From DASXIW01 sp036497785 (GTDB lineage: Bacteria > Pseudomonadota > Alphaproteobacteria > Acetobacterales > Acetobacteraceae): a DNA stretch of 9,302 nucleotides. A model generated the notes under the pieces. It ran no database searches, had not been told where the DNA came from, and saw only the letters and a list, made by a program, of their open reading frames with translations. The stretch covers positions 1 through 9,302 of the forward strand of contig DASXIW010000158.1 in assembly GCA_036497785.1 (NCBI GenBank), in the 5' to 3' direction. Every line of letters begins with the position of its first letter. Within the stretch, counting starts at the first letter, position 1. The translations under genes and the position numbers were made by a program. Positions 1 to 6,761 of the stretch are shown in pieces.

Positions 1-1242
1 CGCCAGCCAATGGAAATAGGTGCGCGTCTTCTTGCCGTCGATTTCCGCCGGGTAAAGCTCGTTCCAGCCGCGCGGGCTGATGGTGATGGAAGGCGTGATC
101 ACCACATCGCAGGTCGCGAAGAAATCCTGCCAGCGCCGATAGAGTGCGGTCTGCAACACCTGCCCGCGCGCGAAATCCTCCGCGTCGTAGCGTAGCCCTT
201 CCTCGACATTGGCGCGCACATTGGGGCCAACGTCCTGCGGCCGCTCGCGATATTTCGCCAGATGCGAGGCGATGAAGCCTTGCGCGCGCAGGATCTCGAA
301 CGCCTCGTCGGCGCCGGCGCAATCGGGCGTGGCATCGTCGGCCCGCGCGAAGACCTGGCGGAACAGCGCGGTCTTTTCGGCGAACACCTCGGCGATATGC
401 CGCTCGGTCGGCGCGAAGCCGAAATCAGGGGTCAGCGCCACGCGCAACGATGAGAGATCGAGGGCGGCGGGCGGGAAGAAATCGCCGGGCATACGAACGC
501 GCCTACCATAAATGCTGGTCGCCAGCGGGTCGCGCGCATCGTCCGAGACGATGGCCGACAGCATCAGCGCCAGATCGGGCACGGTGCGCGCCATGGGTCC
601 CGCGACCGGCAGGCCGGACCAGCCAAACACCCGGCTTTCCCCGGGCACCAGCCCCGGCGTCGGCCGGAAGCCGACAATGCCGCAGAAGGCGGCCGGGTTG
701 CGCAACGACCCGCCAGTGTCGCTGCCGCTGGCAATCGGCACCATGCCGGTGGCGAGTGCGACCGCCGAGCCGCCAGACGATCCGGCCGCCGATTTCGTGG
801 GATCGAACGGATTGCCGGTCGCGCCATAGACGGTGTTGCGGGTATTGGCCCCCGCGCCCCATTCCGGCGTGTTGGTCTTGCCGGCCACAATCGCGCCGGC
901 GGCGCGAAGATTGGCGACCAGGGCATCATCCTTCGTCGGCACGTGGTCGCGATAGATCGGGCTGCCCCAGGTGGTCCGCAGGCCGGAAGTGGCCTGCAGA
1001 TCCTTGATGCCCACGGGAAGCCCGTGCAGCGGCCCCAATGCCTCGCCGCGCATCACCGCCGCCTCGGCCGCCCGCGCCTCCCGCCGCGCCGCATCGTCAT
1101 CGCGCGCCACCATGGCGTTGACCGCCGGATCGACCGCATCCATGCGCCCGATGCAGCTCTCCAGCAATTCGACAGGCGAGAGCTGCTTGCGCCCGATCAT
1201 GGTGCGGGCGTCAAGGGCGTTGAGGTCACAAGGCTCGGTCAT
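1..1242 (-). CDS. Amidase-signature family amidohydrolase (partial; C-terminus beyond left edge)
   Basis: The reverse-strand frame from an ATG at 1242 stays open to the window edge, giving 414 residues; a full family member is usually 450-500, so the C-terminus is missing. It reads as an amidase-signature enzyme hydrolysing a carboxamide to acid plus ammonia or amine. The Ser-cisSer-Lys triad is visible: Lys80 in GLPVGIKD, cis-Ser155 in AAGSSGGSA and nucleophile Ser179 in SGSDTGGSLRNPA. The Lys-Ser and Ser-Ser spacings (75 and 24) equal those known for fatty acid amide hydrolase. No signal peptide is seen, so it is probably cytoplasmic. Its start lies 60 bp after the gamma-glutamyltransferase stop on the same strand, so it is likely the third gene of that operon. 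The ribosome site (GGA about 8 nt upstream) is weak. It resembles GatA, but the context has no gatB or gatC and points to a catabolic amidase. Substrate cannot be told from sequence. Confidence 0.93.
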   Translation of the reverse strand, partial: MTEPCDLNALDARTMIGRKQLSPVELLESCIGRMDAVDPAVNAMVARDDDAARREARAAEAAVMRGEALGPLHGLPVGIKDLQATSGLRTTWGSPIYRDHVPTKDDALVANLRAAGAIVAGKTNTPEWGAGANTRNTVYGATGNPFDPTKSAAGSSGGSAVALATGMVPIASGSDTGGSLRNPAAFCGIVGFRPTPGLVPGESRVFGWSGLPVAGPMARTVPDLALMLSAIVSDDARDPLATSIYGRRVRMPGDFFPPAALDLSSLRVALTPDFGFAPTERHIAEVFAEKTALFRQVFARADDATPDCAGADEAFEILRAQGFIASHLAKYRERPQDVGPNVRANVEEGLRYDAEDFARGQVLQTALYRRWQDFFATCDVVITPSITISPRGWNELYPAEIDGKKTRTYFHWLA

Positions 1243-1302
1243 GCGGCGATCCGTTCGGTCAGTTGTTGCGGGAAGGTGGTCCGGCGATCAAAAGCCGGGC
1301 GA

Positions 1303-2901
1303 TCAATAGCCAAGTGCAAGCCCGTCCTTGCGGGGATCGGAGCCGCCGATCAGAACGCCGCGCTTGCGGTCGATGAAGATGGCCTGGCCGCCGCCATGCG
1401 GACGTGAAGTCGTCTCCATGTCGTGGCCCATCGCCGCCAGCCGGGCAACTATTTCGGCGGGGATGCCGCGCTCGGCCTGCAGCTTGCCCTGATAGGGAAA
1501 GATCCTGGCCAGATCTAGGGATTCCTGAATATCGAGGCCGTAGTCGAAATGGTTGGTCAGGAACCAGGTCTGCCCCATGGGCTGATAATGGCCGCCCATC
1601 ACGCCATAGGGCATCACCGCCTCCCCGTCCTTCGTCACCATGCCGGGAATGATGGTGTGCATGGGCCGCTTGAACGGCGCGATGCAGTTCGGGTGGTTGC
1701 GATCCAGGCGGAAGCTGAAGCCCCGGTTTTGCAGCATCACGCCGGATTTCTCCGCGAGGATGCCGGAGCCGAAGCCCTCGAACAGCGAATTGATGAAGCT
1801 GCACGCATTGCCGTCGCGATCCACCACCGTCAGATACACAGTATCGCGATGCACCGGCAGCGCCGCCTCGCCGGGGGCGGGCATATGCGCCATCGCCACG
1901 TCGTCGCGGATCAGCCCGCGCAGTGCTTTCAGATAGGCGGGATCGAGCAGCTTGCTGACGGGCACGTCCACCTGGCCCGGATCGGCCAGGAAGGCGTCGC
2001 GGTCGCGGAACGCCAGCCGGCACGCCTCAATATGCCGGTGCAGCCGCGTCGCACCCATCGGGCCATCCAGCGCCGGGCCGAAGCCTTCCAACATGCCAAG
2101 GATCATCAGCACCAGCAGGCCGGAGCCATTGGGCGGGCACTGCCAGACCTCATGCCCATGCCAGCCGAGGCGGATGGGATCGACGAAATGCGCCGCCGTG
2201 CGGCCAGCGGCGAAATCCTCCTCGGTATGCAGGCCGCCATGTGCGCGCAGCGTGGCGACGATGTTGGCGGCCACTGGTCCCTCATAGAAGGCATGCGAAC
2301 CGTGCTTGGCGATCGCCTTCAGCGTGGCGGCCAATTCCGGCTGGCGGAACATGTCGCCCGGCGCGGGGGCCTTGCCGCCGGGCAGGAATTTCGTCGCTCC
2401 GTTCAGTTCCAGCTTGCCCACCAGGTTCGCCCAGTCGGCGGCGATCTTGGAATGCACGGGATGGCCGTTCTCGGCGTAGCCGATGGCCGGGCGCAGCAAC
2501 TCGTCCAGACCCATCGTGCCATGCGCGGCAAGCAGCGTCTCCCAGGCCGAAATCGCGCCGGGCACGGTCACGGAATGGGCCGAGGTGTTCACCTGCGCGG
2601 TCATGCCGTGCTGCTCGTACCAATCGATCGTGGCGGCGGCGGGCGCGCGGCCCGAGCCGTTCAGCGCCACCACCTTGCCGGTTCCGGCCGGCGCGTAAAG
2701 GCAGAAGCAATCGCCGCCAATGCCTGTGGATTGCGGCTCGATCACGCACAGCACTGCGACTGCCGCCACGGCCGCATCCAGCGCATTGCCGCCGGCGCGA
2801 AGCACGTCGAGAGCCGCCAGCGTCGCCGCCGGCATCGAGGTGGCCGCCATGCCCTGGGTCGCAACCACCGGGCTGCGTCCGGGAAAGTGGAAATCGCGCA
2901 A
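1303..2901 (-). CDS. Gamma-glutamyltransferase family protein (Ntn-hydrolase), cytoplasmic type
   Basis: This 532-residue protein belongs to the gamma-glutamyltranspeptidase family, which self-cleaves into two subunits and transfers or hydrolyses gamma-glutamyl (sometimes acyl) groups. It opens with the typical MRDFHFPGRSPVVAT and ALDVLRAGGNALDAAVA. GSGRAP (Arg85) fits the substrate-carboxylate arginine. The autocleavage site and nucleophile is Thr354 in HRDTVYLTVVDRDGNA, followed by SLFEGFGSGI; GGHYQPMGQ (436-444) lies in the small subunit. No signal peptide is present, unlike periplasmic E. coli Ggt, so it should act in the cytosol. The start is TTG at 2901: AGGAGG sits 5 nt upstream, the N-terminus then matches the family, and the first in-frame ATG (Met18) would remove conserved residues. 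The frame is open further upstream, but there it only overlaps the SDR gene in another frame. It begins 23 nt after the SDR stop. Family is certain; the substrate is unknown, and glutathione conjugates, gamma-glutamyl amines or acylated compounds are all possible. Confidence 0.95.
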   Translation of the reverse strand: MRDFHFPGRSPVVATQGMAATSMPAATLAALDVLRAGGNALDAAVAAVAVLCVIEPQSTGIGGDCFCLYAPAGTGKVVALNGSGRAPAAATIDWYEQHGMTAQVNTSAHSVTVPGAISAWETLLAAHGTMGLDELLRPAIGYAENGHPVHSKIAADWANLVGKLELNGATKFLPGGKAPAPGDMFRQPELAATLKAIAKHGSHAFYEGPVAANIVATLRAHGGLHTEEDFAAGRTAAHFVDPIRLGWHGHEVWQCPPNGSGLLVLMILGMLEGFGPALDGPMGATRLHRHIEACRLAFRDRDAFLADPGQVDVPVSKLLDPAYLKALRGLIRDDVAMAHMPAPGEAALPVHRDTVYLTVVDRDGNACSFINSLFEGFGSGILAEKSGVMLQNRGFSFRLDRNHPNCIAPFKRPMHTIIPGMVTKDGEAVMPYGVMGGHYQPMGQTWFLTNHFDYGLDIQESLDLARIFPYQGKLQAERGIPAEIVARLAAMGHDMETTSRPHGGGQAIFIDRKRGVLIGGSDPRKDGLALGY

Positions 2902-2906
2902 TCGCG

Positions 2907-2912
2907 CCTCCT
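2907..2912 (-). promoter_or_regulatory. Strong ribosome binding site fixing a TTG start
   Basis: Read on the reverse strand, a perfect AGGAGG is followed by the 5-nt spacer CGCGA and then TTG at 2901. This is the best Shine-Dalgarno in the window. It lies in the 23-nt gap between the SDR stop and the gamma-glutamyltransferase, and it supports a non-ATG start for the latter. Confidence 0.8.
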
Positions 2913-2924
2913 GTCCTGAGAAAC

Positions 2925-3560
2925 CTATTGTGCCGTCCAGCCGCCATCCACGCGCAGCGACGTGCCGGTAATCATGGCCGATGCCGGCGATGCAAGAAAC
3001 ACCACCGCACCGGCCACATCGCGCGACATCCCGCCATGGCCCAGCGGAATACGCGACAAAATCTCCGCGGCGAAGCCCGGATCCTCCAGAAAGGCGGCGG
3101 TCATCTCGGTGGCGATGAAGGTGGGGGCCACCGTATTCACACGAATGCCGTGCGGCGCGAGTTCGAGCGCCATCACTTTGGTCATCCCTTCGAGCCCCTG
3201 CTTTGTGGCGCAATACGCCACACGGCGAGGGCCGCCAACATGGCCCATCTGCGAGGAAGTGGTGACGATGCTCCCGCCTGTGCCAGCGCCCACCATGCGC
3301 CGCGCGACTGCCTGCGCGACCACGAATGCCCCGCGCCGATTCACCACCATCAGCATGTCGAAGCTTGGGAGGTCGATCTCGGCCGACAGACCATCCGCAC
3401 GGAGCGCGGCCACTGCCGCTTCAAGCCGGTCGATCCGCCGCGCGGCCAGCACCACATGCGCCCCCGCCTCCGCCAGCGCCCTTGCCGTCTCGCGCCCAAT
3501 TCCCGAACTGGCGCCCGTCACCAGCGCCCGCTTGCCGTCCAGCCGCAAATCCATCGACAT
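2925..3560 (-). CDS. Short-chain dehydrogenase/reductase with internal in-frame deletion
   Basis: A classical NAD(P)-dependent SDR, 211 residues where about 250 is usual. Visible parts are the cofactor motif TGASSGIG (15-22), the structural Asn74 in VVNRRGAF, Ser102/103, the catalytic Tyr116 and Lys120 in YCATK, the segment IRVNTVAPTFIATEM and the C-terminal ITGTSLRVDGGW. Residues normally lying between the second Rossmann helix (ending near LRADGLSAE, 53-61) and the helix starting DLPSFD (63-68) are absent: the acidic residue after strand 3 and the whole strand 4 with NNAG. Tyr normally falls near 155, which fits about 40 missing residues. The reading frame is kept. Such a protein may fold poorly or be inactive, so treat it as a possible in-frame decayed gene. 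The start at 3560 has GGA 6 nt upstream; Met3 at 3554, with AAGG 8 nt upstream, is an equally good choice. It is the first gene of the leftward operon. The substrate cannot be predicted. Confidence 0.88.
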   Translation of the reverse strand: MSMDLRLDGKRALVTGASSGIGRETARALAEAGAHVVLAARRIDRLEAAVAALRADGLSAEIDLPSFDMLMVVNRRGAFVVAQAVARRMVGAGTGGSIVTTSSQMGHVGGPRRVAYCATKQGLEGMTKVMALELAPHGIRVNTVAPTFIATEMTAAFLEDPGFAAEILSRIPLGHGGMSRDVAGAVVFLASPASAMITGTSLRVDGGWTAQ

Positions 3561-3599
3561 CGCCTTTCCAGGGGACGACGCTGGCAGGCTCAACCCCCA

Positions 3600-3628
3600 T
3601 TGGCAACAGGCCCCCGAGGCTGGATCAT
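3600..3628 (+). promoter_or_regulatory. Candidate sigma70-type promoter for csaA-gpt
   Basis: TTGGCA (3600-3605, five of six consensus bases) and GATCAT (3623-3628, four of six) are separated by exactly 17 nt. Transcription would begin near 3635, leaving a leader of about 20 nt before the csaA ATG. It lies in the 94-bp divergent gap between the SDR and csaA (3561-3654). I saw no equally good promoter for the leftward operon in that gap. The match is by eye only. Confidence 0.35.
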
Positions 3629-3654
3629 GCCTGAACAACAGAACGGGCATATCA

Positions 3655-3987
3655 ATGGCGACGATGGATGATTTCGACCGGCTGGATATTCGGGTGGGCG
3701 TCGTCACGGATGCGCAGCCCTTCCCCGAGGCGCGCAAGCCGGCGTTCAGGCTGTGGATCGATTTCGGCGGGGATCTCGGCGTCAAGCGCTCCTCCGCCCA
3801 GGTGACGGTGCATTACACCGCCGAACAGCTGATCGGCCGGCAGGTCATGGCCGTGGTGAATTTCCCGCCGCGCCAGATCGGCCCGTTCGTCAGCGAGGTT
3901 CTCACCCTCGGCGTGCCCGATCCTGACGGTGCCGTCGTCCTGCTGGCGCCGGACCTGCCGGTACCGAAGGGCGGAAGGATGTTCTGA
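3655..3987 (+). CDS. csaA: CsaA-type tRNA-binding domain protein (export-related chaperone)
   Basis: A 110-residue, single-domain OB-fold protein of the EMAPII/Trbp111 tRNA-binding family. It matches the Bacillus CsaA pattern nearly end to end: MATMDDFDRLDIRVG at the start, FPEARKPAFRLWIDFG in the middle, then KRSSAQVT, VVNFPPRQIGPFVSEVL and a C-terminus of LAPDLPVPKGGRMF. Family members form dimers; Bacillus CsaA has been described as a chaperone for exported proteins and structurally as a tRNA-binding module. No signal peptide or membrane segment is present, so it is cytoplasmic. The ATG at 3655 agrees with the family N-terminus; an ATG at 3664 (Met4) is the alternative, and neither has a strong Shine-Dalgarno. 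The stop TGA shares its A with the ATG of gpt, so the two genes are probably translationally coupled. Confidence 0.93.
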   Translation: MATMDDFDRLDIRVGVVTDAQPFPEARKPAFRLWIDFGGDLGVKRSSAQVTVHYTAEQLIGRQVMAVVNFPPRQIGPFVSEVLTLGVPDPDGAVVLLAPDLPVPKGGRMF

Positions 3988-4496
3988 TGCCGGATCTGGC
4001 CAAGGCGAAGCATCTCTACACCGTCACCTGGGATCAGTTGCATCGCGACGCCCGCGCGCTGGCGTGGCGGCTGATCGGACAGGGACCTTGGCGTGGGATC
4101 GTCGCCATTACCCGCGGCGGCATGATCCCTGCCGCCATCATCGCCCGCGAACTGGATATGCGCGTCATCGAAACGGTCTCCGTGGTCACCTATGGTCAGG
4201 ATGGCGCGGATGAGACCGAGATCGGCCAGCCCGAAATCGTCAAACCGCCCACGGCCGCCGGCGATGGCGAGGGCTTCCTGATCGTTGACGACCTGGTCGA
4301 CACCGGCACCACGGCGCGGCTGGTGCGGGCGTTGCTGCCGCGCGCCCATTTCGCCTGCGTCTATGCCAAACCGGCCGGCCGCCCTCTGGTCGACAGCTTC
4401 GTTACCGAGGTCAGCCAGGACACCTGGATCATGTTCCCCTGGGACACGGAACCGCAATTTTCCGTGCCTCTGGCCAAGCGCGAACGCACCGGATGA
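3987..4496 (+). CDS. gpt: Xanthine phosphoribosyltransferase
   Basis: A 169-residue type I phosphoribosyltransferase closely resembling E. coli Gpt (152 residues). It converts xanthine or guanine (hypoxanthine less well) plus PRPP to the nucleotide, in purine salvage. Diagnostic parts are YTVTWDQLHRDARALAWRL (11-29), the RGG loop (43-45) in AITRGGMIPAAIIARELDMR, the PRPP-binding loop LIVDDLVDTGTTA (98-110), and AKPAGRPLVD with QDTWIMFPWD towards the C-terminus, where base recognition occurs. An insert near residues 71-90 accounts for part of the extra length over the E. coli enzyme. GGAAGGA (3973-3979) lies 7 nt before the ATG inside the end of csaA, and the genes overlap by one base. E. coli Gpt is peripherally membrane-associated; nothing here confirms or excludes that. 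A 177-bp gap (4497-4673) follows with no clear hairpin terminator. Confidence 0.96.
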   Translation: MPDLAKAKHLYTVTWDQLHRDARALAWRLIGQGPWRGIVAITRGGMIPAAIIARELDMRVIETVSVVTYGQDGADETEIGQPEIVKPPTAAGDGEGFLIVDDLVDTGTTARLVRALLPRAHFACVYAKPAGRPLVDSFVTEVSQDTWIMFPWDTEPQFSVPLAKRERTG

Positions 4497-4673
4497 TCCC
4501 GGCCGGACGGCGATCGGCGCGCCTGTCCCGTGGAAGAACGAAGGAAAATAACCTCCACCCCCCGGATTTCATGCGGAAATTGCGGCACCGTGTGGTAACT
4601 TGTTGGAACTCGGCTGAATGTTGACCGTTCTGCGCACATGCGATGGCTGCGTTGCTGATGGGGAGTACAGGGC

Positions 4674-5261
4674 ATGAGGATTTTGACGCCGAGTAGGCAG
4701 GCCCTGGCGAAACGGACCTTCGGGGTCCTCCTGCTCGCCACCTTCGCCTATGCGATTACACCTTATATCTGCCTGTGGCGGCTGTACAACGCTGTCGAAC
4801 AGGGCGACGCGGCGACCCTGGCCCAGGTCGTCGATTGGAATTCCGTCCGGCGCGGGCTCAAGGAAGACATTGCCGAGGGCATTATCGGCATGGCGCCCGC
4901 CGAGACGGTCGCCAGGGGCAACACGTTGCCCGCCTTCGGCTCCGGCTTCGTCACCGGCATCGCGTCCAATGTTGTGGATGAGGAGGTAACGCCGCAGCAT
5001 CTGGCCGAAGCGGTGCGTGACGCTCAGCCGGCCACGGCGCCTGCCCAGCCAGCGGCACCCGACAATGCCAGCGGCTTCGGTTCGCTCGAACGGGCATTCT
5101 TCACCAGTCCCACCTGCTTCATCGTCAGCATCCGCCTGCCCGGCCAGGATCCCGACGATCCGGCGCTGCGCGTCGAGCTTGGCCTTTCCGGAACCGGCTG
5201 GAAAGTGATCCGCGCATGGGTGCCGCAGGACCTGATGGACGAGGCGAACACCCACACCTGA
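4674..5261 (+). CDS. DUF2939 domain protein, membrane-anchored
   Basis: A 195-residue protein of unknown function. A basic N-terminus (RILTPSRQALAKR) precedes one hydrophobic segment (about 15-35), which is either an uncleaved anchor or a signal sequence, so the rest is probably periplasmic. Directly after it comes the DUF2939 signature: a Pro-Tyr pair, then WRLYNAVEQGDAATLAQVVD and NSVRRGLKEDI, with the usual Ala/Asp-rich helical pattern. A low-complexity linker (PATAPAQPAAPD, 119-130) leads to a compact C-terminal part with beta-strand character (FIVSIRLPG, LRVELGLSG, WKVIRAWVP). GGGGAG (4660-4665) sits 8 nt before the ATG and supports the start. It stands alone on the plus strand, 177 bp after gpt, and converges with the CNNM/CBS gene across 31 bp. 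The family has no established role, and I see no catalytic motif. Confidence 0.85.
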   Translation: MRILTPSRQALAKRTFGVLLLATFAYAITPYICLWRLYNAVEQGDAATLAQVVDWNSVRRGLKEDIAEGIIGMAPAETVARGNTLPAFGSGFVTGIASNVVDEEVTPQHLAEAVRDAQPATAPAQPAAPDNASGFGSLERAFFTSPTCFIVSIRLPGQDPDDPALRVELGLSGTGWKVIRAWVPQDLMDEANTHT

Positions 5262-5292
5262 GCGACAGGCCAGCGGAGTCCGTCTCTCTGAT

Positions 5293-6588
5293 CTATCCCT
5301 CCGCGAGCGCCGCCTTGCTGGCCCTCACCCGCTCGATGCGGCGGCCATCCATCTGCGTGACCTCGAACATCCAGCCGCCGAACACGATCCGGTCGCCAAG
5401 CCGCGGCACTCGCCGCAGCAGGGCCAGCATCAGCCCCGCCAGCGTGTGATAGCCGCCTTCCGCCGGCAGGTCCGGCAAATGCAGGCGCGCCTTCACCTCG
5501 TCCACCGGCATCATGCCATCAAGTTGCAATACGCCGTCGGCGGGTTGGCTTTCTCCTGCGCCCGCATCGGCGTTGTCAGACTCGCCCACGATCGCCCCCA
5601 GCACGTCCGCGGCAGTCACCACGCCCTCGAAACTGCCATACTCATCCATCACGAGGGCGAGCCCGAGCGGATCGGTTTTCAGCCGCTCGAGCGCGTCCAG
5701 CGCGGTCACGGTATCCGGCATCACCATTGGCTGGCGCAGATCGGCGGCGATGGACAGCTCCTGGCCAGCCAGGATGCGATCCAGAATATCCTTGGCGCGC
5801 ACCACCCCCACCACATTGTCCACCGACCCATCACCCACGATGAACCGGGAATGCGGGGCTGAGGTCAGGGTCTGCGCGATCTCCTTCTCGCTGTCGGTGC
5901 GATCGATCCAGGCCAGTTCGTTGCGCGGCGTCATGATGGCCCGCACCGGCTTGTCCGCCAGGCGCAGCACGCGCTCGATGATGTCGCGCTCCTCGCTCTC
6001 CAGCACGCCGGTCTCCTCGCCTTCGACCAGCAGCGCCTTCAGTTCCTCTTCCGTGATGGTATTCGGCGCCCCGCGCGGCGTGCCGAAGGCGCGCAGCACG
6101 GCCGATGATGACCAGTTGAGCACCACCACCACAGGCAAGGTGACGCGCGCGAGGGCCGCGATCGGGCCGGCGACGACCGCCGCCACACGTTCCGGCTCAC
6201 GCAGGGCCAGTTGCTTCGGCACCAGCTCGCCTAGAACCATGGTCAGATAGGTGATCAGCACCACCACCACCGCCAGCGACAGGCTGGGCGCGAATGGTTG
6301 CAGGGCCGGCACCAGTTCCAGGATCGGCGAAAGACGCCCGGCGATGCGCGCGCCGCCGAACACGCCAGCCAGAATGCCGACAAGGGTGATACCCACCTGG
6401 ACGGTGGGAAGGAATCGCTGCGGATCTTCGGCGAGCTCGCGCGCCCGCGTGGCGCCTTTCACCCCCTTGTCCTCCAGCACCGCGAGACGGGAGCGGTTGG
6501 CCGAAACAAGCGCCAGCTCGCTCAACGCGAACGCGCCATTGACCAGGATCAGCAGCAGCACCACGGCGATGTCGATTGCGGTAGCCAT
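5293..6588 (-). CDS. CNNM/CBS domain membrane protein (HlyC/CorC family)
   Basis: A 431-residue protein with the standard architecture of the CNNM/CorC (former UPF0053, 'hemolysin') family. The N-terminal CNNM membrane domain (1 to about 180) has hydrophobic segments near 5-27, 60-82, 103-125 and 136-160, and contains FALSELALVSANRSRL and GELVPKQLALREPERVA. An acidic linker (ITEEELKALLVEGEE, 178-192) follows, then two CBS domains (about 215-272, starting VRAIMTPRNE, and 280-337, containing VMDEYGSFEGVVTAADVL), then a C-terminal CorC/HlyC domain (about 350-428, with GGYHTLAGLML and GDRIVFGGWMFEV). Relatives are Mg2+/Co2+ resistance or transport proteins, with CBS domains binding adenine nucleotides; the hemolysin name is historical. 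The ATG at 6588 gives a complete membrane segment, although no clear Shine-Dalgarno precedes it. A TATGAT hexamer at 6621-6626 (minus strand) is a possible -10 element without a good -35. The gene is single and convergent with DUF2939. Confidence 0.93.
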   Translation of the reverse strand: MATAIDIAVVLLLILVNGAFALSELALVSANRSRLAVLEDKGVKGATRARELAEDPQRFLPTVQVGITLVGILAGVFGGARIAGRLSPILELVPALQPFAPSLSLAVVVVLITYLTMVLGELVPKQLALREPERVAAVVAGPIAALARVTLPVVVVLNWSSSAVLRAFGTPRGAPNTITEEELKALLVEGEETGVLESEERDIIERVLRLADKPVRAIMTPRNELAWIDRTDSEKEIAQTLTSAPHSRFIVGDGSVDNVVGVVRAKDILDRILAGQELSIAADLRQPMVMPDTVTALDALERLKTDPLGLALVMDEYGSFEGVVTAADVLGAIVGESDNADAGAGESQPADGVLQLDGMMPVDEVKARLHLPDLPAEGGYHTLAGLMLALLRRVPRLGDRIVFGGWMFEVTQMDGRRIERVRASKAALAEG

Positions 6589-6711
6589 GTCATCGGGGTC
6601 CGAAAGAAGGAGCGGCCGACATCATACCCGGCATGGCTTGTCCGGCGATATGCGCTGCCACCCGATCTTCGGTTGCGGAAACGCCGTCAATTTTGCGCCC
6701 AGTTCTAGATT

Positions 6712-6739
6712 TTGAGCTTTCATCATGTTTTGTTAATGT
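6712..6739 (+). promoter_or_regulatory. Weak candidate promoter before the 97-residue protein
   Basis: An AT-rich patch (about 6700-6745) interrupts otherwise GC-rich DNA in the 173-bp divergent gap 6589-6761. TTGAGC (6712-6717) and TAATGT (6734-6739) are 16 nt apart; the first matches four of six consensus bases and the second only three. The position, about 20 nt before the ribosome site of the downstream gene, is sensible. The base composition is the stronger argument. Confidence 0.22.
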
Positions 6740-6761
6740 ATCGCAATCGGTGGGGCATAAG

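Noticed and set aside
1281..1306. Imperfect tandem repeat (CCGGCGATCAA / CCGGGCGATCAA) and a 5-bp CCGGC/GCCGG hairpin at the end of the gamma-glutamyltransferase gene.
   Set aside because: The stem is short, no T-run follows on the transcribed strand, and two copies are too few to call a repeat family. It is not supported as a terminator.
1549..2919. Long plus-strand open frame (about 456 codons) opposite the gamma-glutamyltransferase.
   Set aside because: It is antisense to a firmly identified gene and its translation is rich in His, Arg and Gln with no domain. Long antisense frames are expected opposite GC-rich codons.
2902..3213. Upstream in-frame extension of the gamma-glutamyltransferase, which would give a 636-residue protein.
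   Set aside because: The extra residues are the SDR gene read in another frame, and the strong Shine-Dalgarno points to the TTG at 2901.
2241..3671. Plus-strand open frame of about 476 codons opposite the transferase and SDR genes.
   Set aside because: The translation is Arg/Pro/Ser-rich and low complexity and has no recognisable motif. It spans two well-supported reverse-strand genes.
4497..4673. Gap between gpt and the DUF2939 gene, searched for a terminator, small RNA or promoter.
   Set aside because: I found no hairpin with a T-run and no well-spaced -35/-10 pair. A TTGACC at 4621 lacks a -10 partner at usable spacing.
5293..6588. Reading the CNNM/CBS protein as a hemolysin or virulence factor.
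   Set aside because: The hemolysin label in this family is historical. The CNNM, two-CBS and CorC/HlyC architecture points to a divalent-cation-related membrane protein.
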